Below are positions 44,911 through 54,438 of a stretch of 64,000 nucleotides of DNA, in pieces. The number at the start of each line of letters is the position of its first letter. The stretch's first letter is position 1. The stretch is taken from NCBI GenBank assembly GCA_029251375.1, contig JAQXDL010000051.1:36007-100006 (forward strand), in the 5' to 3' direction. Source of the DNA: Pseudomonadales bacterium. GTDB lineage: Bacteria; Pseudomonadota; Gammaproteobacteria; Pseudomonadales; Azotimanducaceae. A program made the position numbers and the translations under genes. Below the pieces are notes generated by a model. The model was given only the letters and a program-made list of their open reading frames with translations, did not search any database and was not told the DNA's origin.

Positions 44911-47157
44911 TTAAGCGTTATCTTGAATGACTTTCAGTACGTTCGGCGGAGAGCAAGGAAGATCGGTGATCGGCAAGCCAATCGCTTGACTCACCGCATA
45001 AGCCGTCGCTGCCAATGGGGGAATAATCCCAGATTCACCGACACCTCGAACGCCAAAAGGGTGAAAAGGGTTCGGCACTTCTACAATGATCGCATCGATC
45101 ATCGGCAAATCAGATGCCAATGGAATTCGATAATCGAGGAAGCCTGCATTCTCCATATGACCGTCTGCGCTGTAAACGTACTCCTCGTTCAACGCCCAAC
45201 CGATACCCTGCGCCGCACCACCTTGGAGTTGTCCTTCAACATAGGAAGGATGGATCGCCTTACCCGCATCTTGAACAGCGGTATATCGAAGTACGTCGAC
45301 CTTACCTGTATCTCTATCTACTTCAACATCACAGAGGTGGACTGCAAAACTAGGGCCCGCACCGCGCGCGTTAATGTTTCCTCGACCGGTAATCTGACCA
45401 CCCGTGCGCTCAGCACCGGCGCAAATCTCAGCGACTGTCATACGATTATCACCACTAAAAGTTTCACCTTCCTGATACTCGATCTGATCTGCCGTTAAGT
45501 TCCAAACCGCAGCTGAGCGTTCTTTTAATTGACGAACAACATCTTGAGCGGCCTCAATGACGGCCATCCCAGTCGCAAATGTTGTTCGACTGCCACCTGT
45601 ACCGGCGCTGAATGCAACATTTTCTGTATCACCGATAATAGGTTTCAGATTTTCCGCTGGCATGCCTAACTCTTCTGCCGCCATTAGCTGCATCGAAGCT
45701 CGAGAGCCACCAATATCTGGTGAACCTTCAACAATTGTACCCGTACCATCGGGATTCATATTAAGTGTGACGCTTGACTGGCCACCCACGTTAAACCAAA
45801 AACCTGCTGCAACACCACGCCCCTGATTCTCTTTTAGAGCCGCTTGATAGTGAGGAGAGTTTTTAGCTGCTTCTAAGCACTCAACTAGACCGACAGCTTT
45901 CAACTTAGGTCCATAAATTGTTTGAGTACCTTCTTTAGCTGCATTTTTAAGGCGTAAATCAATGGGGTCGATACCGAGTTTATCGGCTATCTCATTAACA
46001 ACCATCTCTGCGGCGTATTCGGCCTGCGGTGCACCTGGCGCACGATAAGCCGCGACTTTTGGTTTGTTGACGACTACATCATACCCCTCAACATACATGT
46101 TAGGAACGGCATAGGGCGTAAATGCTGTCATACATCCCATCATCACAGGGGACCCTTTGAAGGCCCCTGCCTCGTAATGCAGTAAAGCTTGCATGGCGGT
46201 AATTGTGCCGTCTTTCTTTGCACCTATCTTGACCCAATTACGAGTTGCTGAACCCGGTCCCGATGCTTTAAAAACGTCATCCCGGTCCATTATCATTTTC
46301 ACAGGTCTGCCAGATTTCCTCGAAAGTATTAAAGCTACAGGTTCTAGATACACTGTCGTTTTACCACCGAACCCTCCGCCGATTTCACTTGCGATCACTT
46401 TCAGTCGATTTAGATTTAGGTTCAATAGCTTGGCTGTGCTGGTCCGCACATCAAAATGTCCTTGAGTAGAACACCACACCATGGACTGCCCGTCCTGGTC
46501 ATAGCTGGCCGTGCAAGCGTGAGGCTCGATATAACCTTGATGAACCGTTGGCGTGTAAAAATCCCGTTCAACGATAATATCTGCTTCAGCAAAGCCAACT
46601 TCAATATCGCCCATTTTAAACTCTTGACGAGCTGCGATATTCGAGGCCTTTGTTGGCGTCTCAGCTAAACCCTGGGTAAACATATTTTCGTGTAACACTG
46701 GCGCATCAGCCGCCATCGCGTCATTCACATCTAAGACCGGCTTCAAAACTTCGTATTCGATTTCGACCAGTCCGAGCGCCTGTTCTGCGATCGCAGCAGT
46801 TCGCGCGCCGATCGCTAGGATAGCGTGGCCGTGATAAAGCACCTTATCTTTAGCCAATATATTATTGGCAAGATCAAGCAGATTCGACGAGCCTTCGCCG
46901 GACGCAACAACTTCATCTGCAACGCTTGGGAAGTCGGCATAGCTGGCGACAGCGAGTACACCGGCTAGTGCTTCCGCCTTGGTCGTGTCGATTGATTTGA
47001 TTTTCGCATGGGCATGGGGGCTTCGAAGAATTTTACCCCAGATCATACCGGGTAGTGACATGTCGGCGCCGTAATTTGCGCGACCGGTTACTTTGTCATA
47101 GCCGTCAGGTCGAATAGAGCGTGTTCCAATATACTTGTATTGCTTTGCTTCACTCAT
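44911..47157 (-). CDS. Xanthine dehydrogenase/CO dehydrogenase-type molybdopterin-binding subunit
   Basis: 748 residues. GGGFGGK (about 267-273) and AYRAPGAPQ (about 377-385) contact the molybdenum cofactor, and GVGESG near residue 714 contains the conserved catalytic Glu of the xanthine oxidase family. The AYRxxxR signature of true CO dehydrogenase (AYRCSFR) is absent, so CO is not the expected substrate. The enzyme hydroxylates a purine, aldehyde, aromatic acyl-CoA or similar. Operon order is FAD subunit, FeS subunit, this subunit, MoaD-like protein. Confidence 0.93.
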   Translation of the reverse strand: MSEAKQYKYIGTRSIRPDGYDKVTGRANYGADMSLPGMIWGKILRSPHAHAKIKSIDTTKAEALAGVLAVASYADFPSVADEVVASGEGSSNLLDLANNILAKDKVLYHGHAILAIGARTAAIAEQALGLVEIEYEVLKPVLDVNDAMAADAPVLHENMFTQGLAETPTKASNIAARQEFKMGDIEVGFAEADIIVERDFYTPTVHQGYIEPHACTASYDQDGQSMVWCSTQGHFDVRTSTAKLLNLNLNRLKVIASEIGGGFGGKTTVYLEPVALILSRKSGRPVKMIMDRDDVFKASGPGSATRNWVKIGAKKDGTITAMQALLHYEAGAFKGSPVMMGCMTAFTPYAVPNMYVEGYDVVVNKPKVAAYRAPGAPQAEYAAEMVVNEIADKLGIDPIDLRLKNAAKEGTQTIYGPKLKAVGLVECLEAAKNSPHYQAALKENQGRGVAAGFWFNVGGQSSVTLNMNPDGTGTIVEGSPDIGGSRASMQLMAAEELGMPAENLKPIIGDTENVAFSAGTGGSRTTFATGMAVIEAAQDVVRQLKERSAAVWNLTADQIEYQEGETFSGDNRMTVAEICAGAERTGGQITGRGNINARGAGPSFAVHLCDVEVDRDTGKVDVLRYTAVQDAGKAIHPSYVEGQLQGGAAQGIGWALNEEYVYSADGHMENAGFLDYRIPLASDLPMIDAIIVEVPNPFHPFGVRGVGESGIIPPLAATAYAVSQAIGLPITDLPCSPPNVLKVIQDNA

Positions 47158-47159
47158 TG

Positions 47160-47639
47160 TTATGCAGCTCCTCTCATCGTTTCGGCGGCATCCAATACTG
47201 CTCGAATAATTTTGTCATATCCCGTACAGCGGCAAAGGTTGCCGGCTAAATAATAGCGCGCTTCCTCTTCCGTTGGGTTTGGGTTTTCCTCGAGCAACTT
47301 CTTGGTCGAAACAACCAAACCTGGCGTGCAGATACCGCACTGAAGAGCGGCGTGCTCTAGAAATTTCTGTTGGATAACGTGCAATTGGTCTTTGTTCGAA
47401 ACTCCCTCAATGGTGCCAATCTCAGCACCGTCAGCTTCGACACCAAGTACTAAACAGGAACAGACCAGCGCATCGTTGACCGTTACGGAACAGGCACCAC
47501 AATCCCCAGAAGCACAACCTTCTTTTGTACCGGTAAGTTGCAGATCATTTCTCAGCACATCAAGCAGGGTCTCATGGGGCTCGCATAGGAACTCGACAAC
47601 TTCGCCATTGATACTTGTATTTACATGAATTTTTGCCAC
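47160..47639 (-). CDS. (2Fe-2S) subunit of the molybdenum hydroxylase
   Basis: 159 residues. The plant-type ferredoxin cluster is CASGDCGACSV plus a later Cys (about 42-62), and the second [2Fe-2S] helical domain has CGIC and CRCTGY (about 100-140). It passes electrons from molybdenum to FAD. Two bases separate it from the large subunit gene and three from the FAD subunit gene. Confidence 0.95.
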   Translation of the reverse strand: MAKIHVNTSINGEVVEFLCEPHETLLDVLRNDLQLTGTKEGCASGDCGACSVTVNDALVCSCLVLGVEADGAEIGTIEGVSNKDQLHVIQQKFLEHAALQCGICTPGLVVSTKKLLEENPNPTEEEARYYLAGNLCRCTGYDKIIRAVLDAAETMRGAA

Positions 47640-47642
47640 TGA

Positions 47643-48512
47643 CTACTTCTCCTTCGCTCTTTCCGCAGCAATAACCGCAGCTCTTCTTGTGAGGACACCG
47701 ACGACATGACGTCGAAACTCTACCGTACCGCGCCGATCAGAAATCGGCTTCGAGGCAGCTGTTGCCGCCGCGGCCGCAGCCGCTAGCGCAGCCTCGTCTA
47801 ATTTTGTACCAATCAACGCTTTCGCCGCGTCCGGCACAAGCAATGCTGTGGTTGCCACCGCACCGATGGACACTCGCGCGGCAGTACAGGTGCCATCAGC
47901 ATCGAGAGTAACGCTAACAGCAGCACCAGCGACGGCGATATCCATTTCAGTTCGAGGGATGAATCGTAAATAGGCATCTGACGTGTTGGCTTGCGGAGCC
48001 GCTATCTGAATACGCGTCAACAGCTCACCTTGCGCCATGCAATTTTGACCAACGCCAGTAACAAAGTCTTCAGCTGCGACGATTCGCTCACCCTGCGGAC
48101 CTTGTATCACGCACTCGGCGCCATTGGCTATCAAGGCAGGAATGGTGTCCGCTGCGGGTGACGCATTACACAAATTGCCACCAATACTGGATCGCCCTTG
48201 AACCTGGGTTGAGCCAATAAGATATGCCGCCTCAACCAACCCTGGATATATCGCCTTAATATCGTGCCTTGCGGTAAATTGCGCGCAACTCATCGATGGC
48301 CCTAAGTTCAAACCACCGTCGACTATGACGGCGGCCATCATGCTATCGATATGCTTAACATCGACAACGACCAAAGGGTCGCTGCTTTGTGCTCTAGACT
48401 GAATGATCAGGTCTGTGCCACCTGCCATCACTTTTGTACTTAGCTGGGTGTTACTCAACATACTGACAGCAGCATCAATATTTTCAGGCACCTTATATTC
48501 TACAACTGGCAT
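47643..48512 (-). CDS. FAD-binding (subunit M) of the molybdenum hydroxylase
   Basis: 289 residues. MAGGTDLI (about 30-37) and IGGNLCNASPAAD (about 109-121) are the two FAD-contacting motifs of CoxM-type subunits. First gene of the operon; promoter expected in 48513-48769. A stretch of nine alanines interrupted once (about 248-257) is unusual but in a surface helix. Confidence 0.94.
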   Translation of the reverse strand: MPVVEYKVPENIDAAVSMLSNTQLSTKVMAGGTDLIIQSRAQSSDPLVVVDVKHIDSMMAAVIVDGGLNLGPSMSCAQFTARHDIKAIYPGLVEAAYLIGSTQVQGRSSIGGNLCNASPAADTIPALIANGAECVIQGPQGERIVAAEDFVTGVGQNCMAQGELLTRIQIAAPQANTSDAYLRFIPRTEMDIAVAGAAVSVTLDADGTCTAARVSIGAVATTALLVPDAAKALIGTKLDEAALAAAAAAATAASKPISDRRGTVEFRRHVVGVLTRRAAVIAAERAKEK

Positions 48513-48602
48513 TTTCTAACTCCTGATTTTTTTACAAACCCTTGCTCTAACAAGCCAAATTAATATGACATGCCAACAAGACTTATCGTCATTGGATTAT
48601 TT

Positions 48603-48650
48603 TTCGATAACTATTGTTCGATAACTATTGTTCGATAACTATTGTTCGAT
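48603..48650. repeat. 14-bp tandem repeat, three and a half copies
   Basis: Three exact copies of ttcgataactattg and a partial fourth (ttcgat), about 90 bp upstream of the subunit M start, between it and the MAPEG gene. Confidence 0.95.
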
Positions 48651-48769
48651 GCCTAACTTTTGATAGCTATATATAGCACGGCTCCCGATCGCAACCAAGC
48701 GATTGAAAACAATTCATTTATTTGCGATTCGCACAGGGCTTTTACGCCAAACCAATGCACCACGCATAT

Positions 48770-49156
48770 CTATTGCAGCAATGCGTACACCGCGCCTAAA
48801 AGACCACCCATTATCATCAACATCGATGGAATCATCGTCATCATCATGCCAACGCCTCTCTTCGAGGGCTCTTCTATATATTTTATGGCATAAATCATAC
48901 GGCCGAACAAATAAATGAGCCCGAACAGCGCAGCTGCGTAATGATTAACATAATGCCCAAACGCCCATAGTGCCGGCAAAAAAATGACTATCTGTTCGAG
49001 CGTGTTCATCTGAACGCGGTAGTGTCTTTCAAACATCTCGTGTCCGGTCACCGCAGGTGCAGCAATGCCGTACTCGCCCCTCGCTTTTCCAACTTTCATA
49101 CCGAAGTAGATGTACTCTATGATTGCGAGCATCGTAATTATTGTTAATAAAGCCAT
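48770..49156 (-). CDS. MAPEG family membrane protein
   Basis: 128 residues with four hydrophobic segments. ERHYRVQMNTLEQ after the first segment is the MAPEG signature that binds glutathione in eukaryotic members, and FGRMIYAIKYIEEP follows. It is an inner-membrane protein that may act as a glutathione transferase or peroxidase. The GST at the left end of the window shares the cofactor but is far away. Convergent or divergent partners: none close. Confidence 0.9.
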   Translation of the reverse strand: MALLTIITMLAIIEYIYFGMKVGKARGEYGIAAPAVTGHEMFERHYRVQMNTLEQIVIFLPALWAFGHYVNHYAAALFGLIYLFGRMIYAIKYIEEPSKRGVGMMMTMIPSMLMIMGGLLGAVYALLQ

Positions 49157-49640
49157 GAGTACCCTCTAAACTTGTTGAAAATAACTCGTTCAAAACAGAA
49201 CGCCGTAAGTAAACGAGCAGAACTAGAGTCTAGCACCGCGCTGCGCCAATTTATCGACGAGTATTCACATAATTTAGATCGGTGGATTCAGCAGCATCAG
49301 AAAATAGGAATTTTCTGAAAATTCGGGTACCCTTTTTTCTCAGGAAAACTTTTCGTTAGGTTGCGCCAGTGACCTGCCTTTCACACACTTTAACTGTGAA
49401 CCGCGTCCAGCATTCGCCAACGACAAACAAGCTTTTAACGTTAGCTTTGTTTTTTGAAGACTTCTTGTTAGCGATAGCGAAGCAATTAAAGCACGGCAAA
49501 AGCACTTGATGTTCTGGTGAATTTGACGAGCAATGGCCCGCTAAAGTAAGCATTTGTAGTCTCGCTGCGGCTGTTCAATTCCAAATGTAATCCCCAGAGT
49601 GGAACTCACTAAATTTAAAAGTCCGTATCGGAGAATATTC
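49157..49640. other. Intergenic region upstream of ribA
   Basis: About 480 bases between the divergent MAPEG and ribA genes. A perfect hairpin cagaaaa / ttttctg with a six-base loop lies at 49298-49317, followed by a gggtaccc palindrome and six T at 49333-49338. I looked for the conserved core of an FMN riboswitch and did not see it. Confidence 0.5.
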
Positions 49641-50231
49641 ATGTCCGTAAAAATTTATGCTGAAACCAAACTACCGACCGAATTTGGTGACTTTCGCATG
49701 CGCGCTTATAGAGATGATGCATGCGAAACCCACCTAGATGAACCGCTGGCGTTGGTGAGTGGTTTCTTAGATACGCAGAAGCCTATCAATGTTCGCATCC
49801 ACTCCTCCTGCCTGACTAGCGAAGTCTTAGGTTCCTGTAAGTGTGATTGTAAGCAGCAGTTAGATCAGTCCTTGGCCTACATCAAGGAAAACACCGGCGT
49901 GGTGGTTTATTTGCACCAAGAAGGAAGAGGCATTGGTATTGGCGATAAAGTGAGGGTGTACGCGTTACAAGAACACGGTTATGACACCATTGAAGCCAAT
50001 GAAATGCTCGGCTTACCCGTTGATGCACGTCGATACGATCAAGCCGTCGATATACTCAAAGACCTTGGCGTTAAGCAGGTCAATCTATTGACGAACAATC
50101 CCGATAAAATCAACTATCTGACTGATGCAGGCTTTGAGGTAATTCAACGCACCCCCGTCCATGGCATCGACAATGTCCATTCCGCTCCCTATCTTGAAAC
50201 GAAACGTACTAGAATGGGACACATGCTTTAA
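49641..50231 (+). CDS. ribA: GTP cyclohydrolase II
   Basis: 196 residues from the ATG at 49641, matching E. coli RibA length; GGAGA lies six bases upstream, and the longer frame to a GTG at 49599 is unsupported. Cys57, Cys68 and Cys70 (SSCLTSE and KCDC) bind zinc, and EGRGIGIGDKVRVYALQ contains the catalytic Arg and Tyr. It opens GTP to start riboflavin synthesis, feeding the many flavoenzymes here. Stands alone, not fused to RibB. Confidence 0.95.
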   Translation: MSVKIYAETKLPTEFGDFRMRAYRDDACETHLDEPLALVSGFLDTQKPINVRIHSSCLTSEVLGSCKCDCKQQLDQSLAYIKENTGVVVYLHQEGRGIGIGDKVRVYALQEHGYDTIEANEMLGLPVDARRYDQAVDILKDLGVKQVNLLTNNPDKINYLTDAGFEVIQRTPVHGIDNVHSAPYLETKRTRMGHML

Positions 50232-50243
50232 CTGTTGTAAAAA

Positions 50244-51617
50244 GTGGCCCTCGATATGACCGACCAAATCCCCGACCTGCAATCAGCTGTTGGTTCACAG
50301 CTGAGTAGTCTTTACAAAATACATCTTGAACATGTCACCCAGGTGTATCAAAAGGCAGCAAGACAAGCCGGAAAAGACGGCATATTAATTGCCTCTGGCG
50401 CATTGAAGCAAACGTTTCTAGACGATCAAACCTATCCTTTTAAGGTCAACCCACATTTTAAGGCATGGTTACCTGTGACTGATGTCGAAGATAGCTATTT
50501 GCTATTGAGAGAAAACAAGAAACCGCAACTATTATTCCATCAACCAGAGGATTACTGGCACCTACCTGCGCAAGATCCCACTGGTTTTTGGGTAGATGAA
50601 TGGGATATCGAGTCGATAAAAAACGTCTCCGATGCCCACAATCATCTAGGTGATGTTCGTGACCTGGCATTCATCGGCGAGGACGTACAACAGCCAAAAG
50701 ATTGGGGTATTGATCGTATCAACGATGAAACCATGCTCGATTCGATCCATTTCAATCGAGCCTACAAAACAGATTATGAAATTACCTGCCTTGCCCATGC
50801 AAACAACATCGCGGTTCGCGGCCATGTCGCAGCAGAAGCAGCATTTCGTGAAGGCATGTCTGAATTCGAAATACAAACCGCCTACCTGTCGGCTATCGGT
50901 CATCGAGAACAGCAAACCCCCTACTCTGGCATTGTCGCCTTAAACGAACATTGCGCCGTGCTGCACTATCAACATTATGAACATCTTCGACATGGTGAAA
51001 GCAGCCTTAACTCGCTCCTCATCGATGCCGGCGCCAATAGCAATGGATATGCCGCCGACATTACCCGAACCTACGCACATCGCAGTGGCTTATTCGAAGA
51101 CCTAATCACCGCAATGAATGAAGCGCAACTAACGCTCATCGACACCATTGAAGTCGGCATGGATTACACAAAGCTGAACTTTTTGATGCATCAAAAACTA
51201 GCACTGCTTTTGAAGCAGTTCAAGATTATCGATATGTCCGTCGACGAAATGGTGCAGAAGAATATCACCTTCAATTTTATGCCGCATGGACTGGGACATT
51301 TCTTAGGTCTTCAAACCCACGATGTTTCTGGCTTCCAACAATCTGAAAAAGGTGACAATGTTGCCGCACCGGACAACTATCCCTCGCTTCGACTAACGCG
51401 GAAAATTGAAGACCGACAAGTTTTTACAATTGAGCCAGGCATCTACTTCATTCCGATGTTATTAAAACAGCTACAGCAGACCGAAGATGCATCAAGCGTA
51501 AACTGGTCATTGATCGAATCTCTGTTGCCCTACGGCGGCATTCGAATTGAAGACAATATCGCAATGATCAACGGACAGACTCGCAATCTAACAAGAGAAG
51601 CATTTACGCAGCTATGA
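50244..51617 (+). CDS. pepQ: Xaa-Pro dipeptidase
   Basis: 457 residues from a GTG; the ATG at 50256 is an equally good start. YPFKVNPHFKAWLPV in the N-terminal domain is specific to PepQ. Metal ligands of the pita-bread domain are visible: Asp pair in IDAGANSNGYAADITRTY, His in HGLGHFLGLQTHD, Glu in TIEPGIYF and Glu in GGIRIEDN. It cleaves X-Pro dipeptides in the cytoplasm. Its stop overlaps the next start by four bases (ATGA), coupling it to a dipeptidyl peptidase. Confidence 0.95.
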   Translation: MALDMTDQIPDLQSAVGSQLSSLYKIHLEHVTQVYQKAARQAGKDGILIASGALKQTFLDDQTYPFKVNPHFKAWLPVTDVEDSYLLLRENKKPQLLFHQPEDYWHLPAQDPTGFWVDEWDIESIKNVSDAHNHLGDVRDLAFIGEDVQQPKDWGIDRINDETMLDSIHFNRAYKTDYEITCLAHANNIAVRGHVAAEAAFREGMSEFEIQTAYLSAIGHREQQTPYSGIVALNEHCAVLHYQHYEHLRHGESSLNSLLIDAGANSNGYAADITRTYAHRSGLFEDLITAMNEAQLTLIDTIEVGMDYTKLNFLMHQKLALLLKQFKIIDMSVDEMVQKNITFNFMPHGLGHFLGLQTHDVSGFQQSEKGDNVAAPDNYPSLRLTRKIEDRQVFTIEPGIYFIPMLLKQLQQTEDASSVNWSLIESLLPYGGIRIEDNIAMINGQTRNLTREAFTQL

Positions 51618-53773
51618 GCGATCAAAAACTAAACCTCGAGCGCATATTTGGTGATCCTGATATCAATGGTGACGCGCCAATTTCACTGAAATTTTCAGCC
51701 GATGGTCGATACGTCAGCTTTTTAAAAAGTAACGCTAAGAACGTCGAACAGTTAGACCTCTGGGTATTCGATATTACGTTGGGACAATCAAGGCTGTTGG
51801 TTGACTCATCAGATCTGACAGATTCAAAACGAAGACTGTCCGACGAAGAAAAAGCGCGACGTGAAAGGCTTCGCGTTAGTCAAAGCGGCATTGTTGAGTA
51901 CTATTGGTCGCCGACAGGTGACAAGTTGGTCTTCCCTCTCGACGGCGATCTTTTCCTGTACGAGCTTGATAGTTCTGACCCCGTATACAAGCTAACGGAT
52001 GAGACAACTTTCGAAACCGATATCACCTTTTCACCTAACGGTGCGTACCTAGGCTTTGTCCGGCAACAAAATATCCACATAATCAATCTCGAAGATAAAA
52101 CCAGCAAACAACTCACCACAGATGGTGGTGGTGTCATATCAAATGGATTAGCAGAATTTATCGCACAGGAAGAGATGCATCGCTTCCGTGGCTATTGGTG
52201 GTCTCCGGATAGTGCAAGCATTGCCTTTACTCGTGTCGATGAATCGCCGATAGAAATTTCACAACGTTATGAAATCGACGCTGACTCTTTCGGTGTTTAT
52301 GACCAACGATATCCCTTTGCAGGCACGGCCAACGCTGATGTGACAGTCGGGGTTATCAGCCTCGACACAATGAACATAACGTTTGCTGATTTGCCCGGTG
52401 ACTCCGAAGACTATATTTGCAGAGTCAACTGGCTGCTAGACAATCAATCTCTGGCAATACAAACGCAATCAAGAAACCAACAAAGGTTGGATTTGTTAGT
52501 TTGGAATAGCACTACGACCCAGATAAACCAACTACTAACTGAACAATCGACAACATGGCTGAACCTGCATGACATTTTTTATCCGTTAGCAAACGGTGAA
52601 GAGTTTATTTGGGCATCTGAGCGTTCTGGCTATCAACACCTATACCACTACAACTTAAATGGCACGCTGCTAAACACCCTAACAAGTGGTTCATGGGTCG
52701 TCACCGACCTTTGTCGGGTCTGCGAAGAAAGCGCAACAGGTATACGCGTGTACTTCGAAGGTTTCATGGACACACCATTAGAAAAACATCTCTACTGCGT
52801 TGATTTTAACGCCGACCCTAGGCCGCAACGGATTACGAAACCTGGCTATTTTCATTCAACAACCTTCAGCACAAGTTACCCGTATTTTATCGACCACTTC
52901 TCTTCTGCTGCTACACCTCCGGCAGTTGCACTGAGAAATCTGGATGGTGACACCATAAGTGATCTTGCCGTAAATGAGTTAAACGAGGCACACCCCTATC
53001 ATCCCTACCTAGCCTCGCGGGGCATCGTTAGTTTCGGTGAGCTCGAAGCGGAAGATGGACAAACGCTACATTACAGATTGATCAAGCCCGCGCATCTAAA
53101 AGAAAATGAAAAATGTCCCGCTATCGTCACAGTCTACGGAGGCCCAGGAGTACAACGGGTCACAAATGAATGGATCCCTGCATGGCACCATTACATGACG
53201 CAACAGGGTTATGCGTTGCTGCAGCTAGATAATCGCGGCACTGCAAATCGTGGAAAAAAATTCGAAGACCCTATCTACCTAAACATGGGCGAAGTCGAAG
53301 TTGCGGACCAGCTCAAAGGTGTTGATTATTTGAAGCAACTGCCGTTTATCGATGCAAACAGAATCGGCGTCTTCGGCCACAGTTATGGCGGCTATATGAC
53401 GCTCATGATGATGATGAAATCAGACCAATTCAATGCCGGCGTCAGCGTAGCGCCGGTCACCGACTGGGGTTTGTACGATACCCACTACACTGAGAGGTTT
53501 CTTGGTCATCCTCGAGATAATGCTCAGGGTTATAAACAAAGCAACGTATTTCCTTTCGCAAAAGGACTTACCGGTAAGCTGCTGATGATTCACGGCATGG
53601 CAGACGACAATGTGTTACTGAGCCATTCCACCAAGCTATATAAATTACTTCAGGATCAAAATATTGATTTTGAGATAATGAATTATCCAGGTGCCAAGCA
53701 TGGTTTAACCGGACGAAAAACCAACATCCACCGGTACGGCATGATGGATAGGTTTTTTGCTCGCAACCTATAA
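51614..53773 (+). CDS. S9 family dipeptidyl peptidase IV-type enzyme
   Basis: 719 residues. The N-terminal ~430 residues are a beta-propeller with an EE motif (AQEEMHRFRGYWW) that holds the substrate N-terminus, as in DPP IV. The C-terminal alpha/beta hydrolase has the nucleophile in GHSYGGYMT, Asp in HGMADDNVL and His in GAKHGL. It removes X-Pro dipeptides from peptide N-termini. No signal peptide, so cytoplasmic, where PepQ would split the released dipeptides. Translated by coupling with pepQ. Confidence 0.93.
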   Translation: MSDQKLNLERIFGDPDINGDAPISLKFSADGRYVSFLKSNAKNVEQLDLWVFDITLGQSRLLVDSSDLTDSKRRLSDEEKARRERLRVSQSGIVEYYWSPTGDKLVFPLDGDLFLYELDSSDPVYKLTDETTFETDITFSPNGAYLGFVRQQNIHIINLEDKTSKQLTTDGGGVISNGLAEFIAQEEMHRFRGYWWSPDSASIAFTRVDESPIEISQRYEIDADSFGVYDQRYPFAGTANADVTVGVISLDTMNITFADLPGDSEDYICRVNWLLDNQSLAIQTQSRNQQRLDLLVWNSTTTQINQLLTEQSTTWLNLHDIFYPLANGEEFIWASERSGYQHLYHYNLNGTLLNTLTSGSWVVTDLCRVCEESATGIRVYFEGFMDTPLEKHLYCVDFNADPRPQRITKPGYFHSTTFSTSYPYFIDHFSSAATPPAVALRNLDGDTISDLAVNELNEAHPYHPYLASRGIVSFGELEAEDGQTLHYRLIKPAHLKENEKCPAIVTVYGGPGVQRVTNEWIPAWHHYMTQQGYALLQLDNRGTANRGKKFEDPIYLNMGEVEVADQLKGVDYLKQLPFIDANRIGVFGHSYGGYMTLMMMMKSDQFNAGVSVAPVTDWGLYDTHYTERFLGHPRDNAQGYKQSNVFPFAKGLTGKLLMIHGMADDNVLLSHSTKLYKLLQDQNIDFEIMNYPGAKHGLTGRKTNIHRYGMMDRFFARNL

Positions 53774-53917
53774 CAGACTAAAACCGATTAGAATGACTAT
53801 GGCGGTGAGCAACGCTTATGCGACCTTCATTTTACATTCTGCCGAACACTGACCCACCAAACCGTTGGCACCATAAAACTCAAAGGTGTTATCACCTTCA
53901 ATTTGGACTGAAGAAAT

Positions 53918-54364
53918 ATGAATAACGTTAGAAAAGCGACAGCTAACGACATTGAGACCATTGCACGTTTCAACCAGGCCATGTCACTTGAGACTGAGTC
54001 AAAGTCTCTAGACTCGAATCTAATTATTCCCGGGGTTACCTATCTTGTGGAGCATCCTGATGCAGGTTTTTATCTGGTAGCCGAAACAAAAGGTCAGCTC
54101 AGCGGATGTCTCGGCATCACATACGAATGGAGCGACTGGCGCAACGGCTTGTTCTGGTGGATACAATCTGTCTTCGTTGAACCAAACTTTAGACGCCAAA
54201 ATGTGTTTACGTCCATGTACGAGCACGTCACCGATCTGGCTAAACAAAACAAGGCCTGCGGCTTACGCCTATATGTCGAAAAAGAAAACACACAAGCACA
54301 AGCGACCTATAAGAAGTTGAATATGATAGAAACGCACTATCGCTTGATGGAAATTGAATTCTGA
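53918..54364 (+). CDS. GNAT family N-acetyltransferase
   Basis: 148 residues. RKATANDIETIARFN opens the fold, WIQSVFVEPNFRRQNVFTSMYEHV contains the acetyl-CoA-binding stretch (the loop glycine is replaced), and LYVEKENTQAQATYKKLNM is the usual C-terminal motif. Target unknown. It lies 74 bp before the ATP-grasp gene on the same strand and may share its transcript. GAAGAA precedes the ATG. Confidence 0.85.
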   Translation: MNNVRKATANDIETIARFNQAMSLETESKSLDSNLIIPGVTYLVEHPDAGFYLVAETKGQLSGCLGITYEWSDWRNGLFWWIQSVFVEPNFRRQNVFTSMYEHVTDLAKQNKACGLRLYVEKENTQAQATYKKLNMIETHYRLMEIEF

Positions 54365-54438
54365 CCTGCACGATAGGTTCTCACACAAAGCCGGCTGACT
54401 CACGTATACTCGACTACTCGCGTGATTGAAGTGATCAA

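Noticed and set aside
44923..45498. 191-residue plus-strand ORF antisense to the molybdenum hydroxylase large subunit
   Set aside because: Basic, unstructured shadow of a conserved gene.
44911..47157. Aerobic CO dehydrogenase large subunit
   Set aside because: The diagnostic AYRCSFR active-site loop is AYRAPGAPQ here.
49356..49553. 65-residue minus-strand ORF upstream of ribA
   Set aside because: No Shine-Dalgarno, no hydrophobic pattern or familiar motif, and it lies in low-constraint intergenic DNA.
49157..49640. FMN riboswitch upstream of ribA
   Set aside because: The conserved core sequence was not seen on the plus strand.
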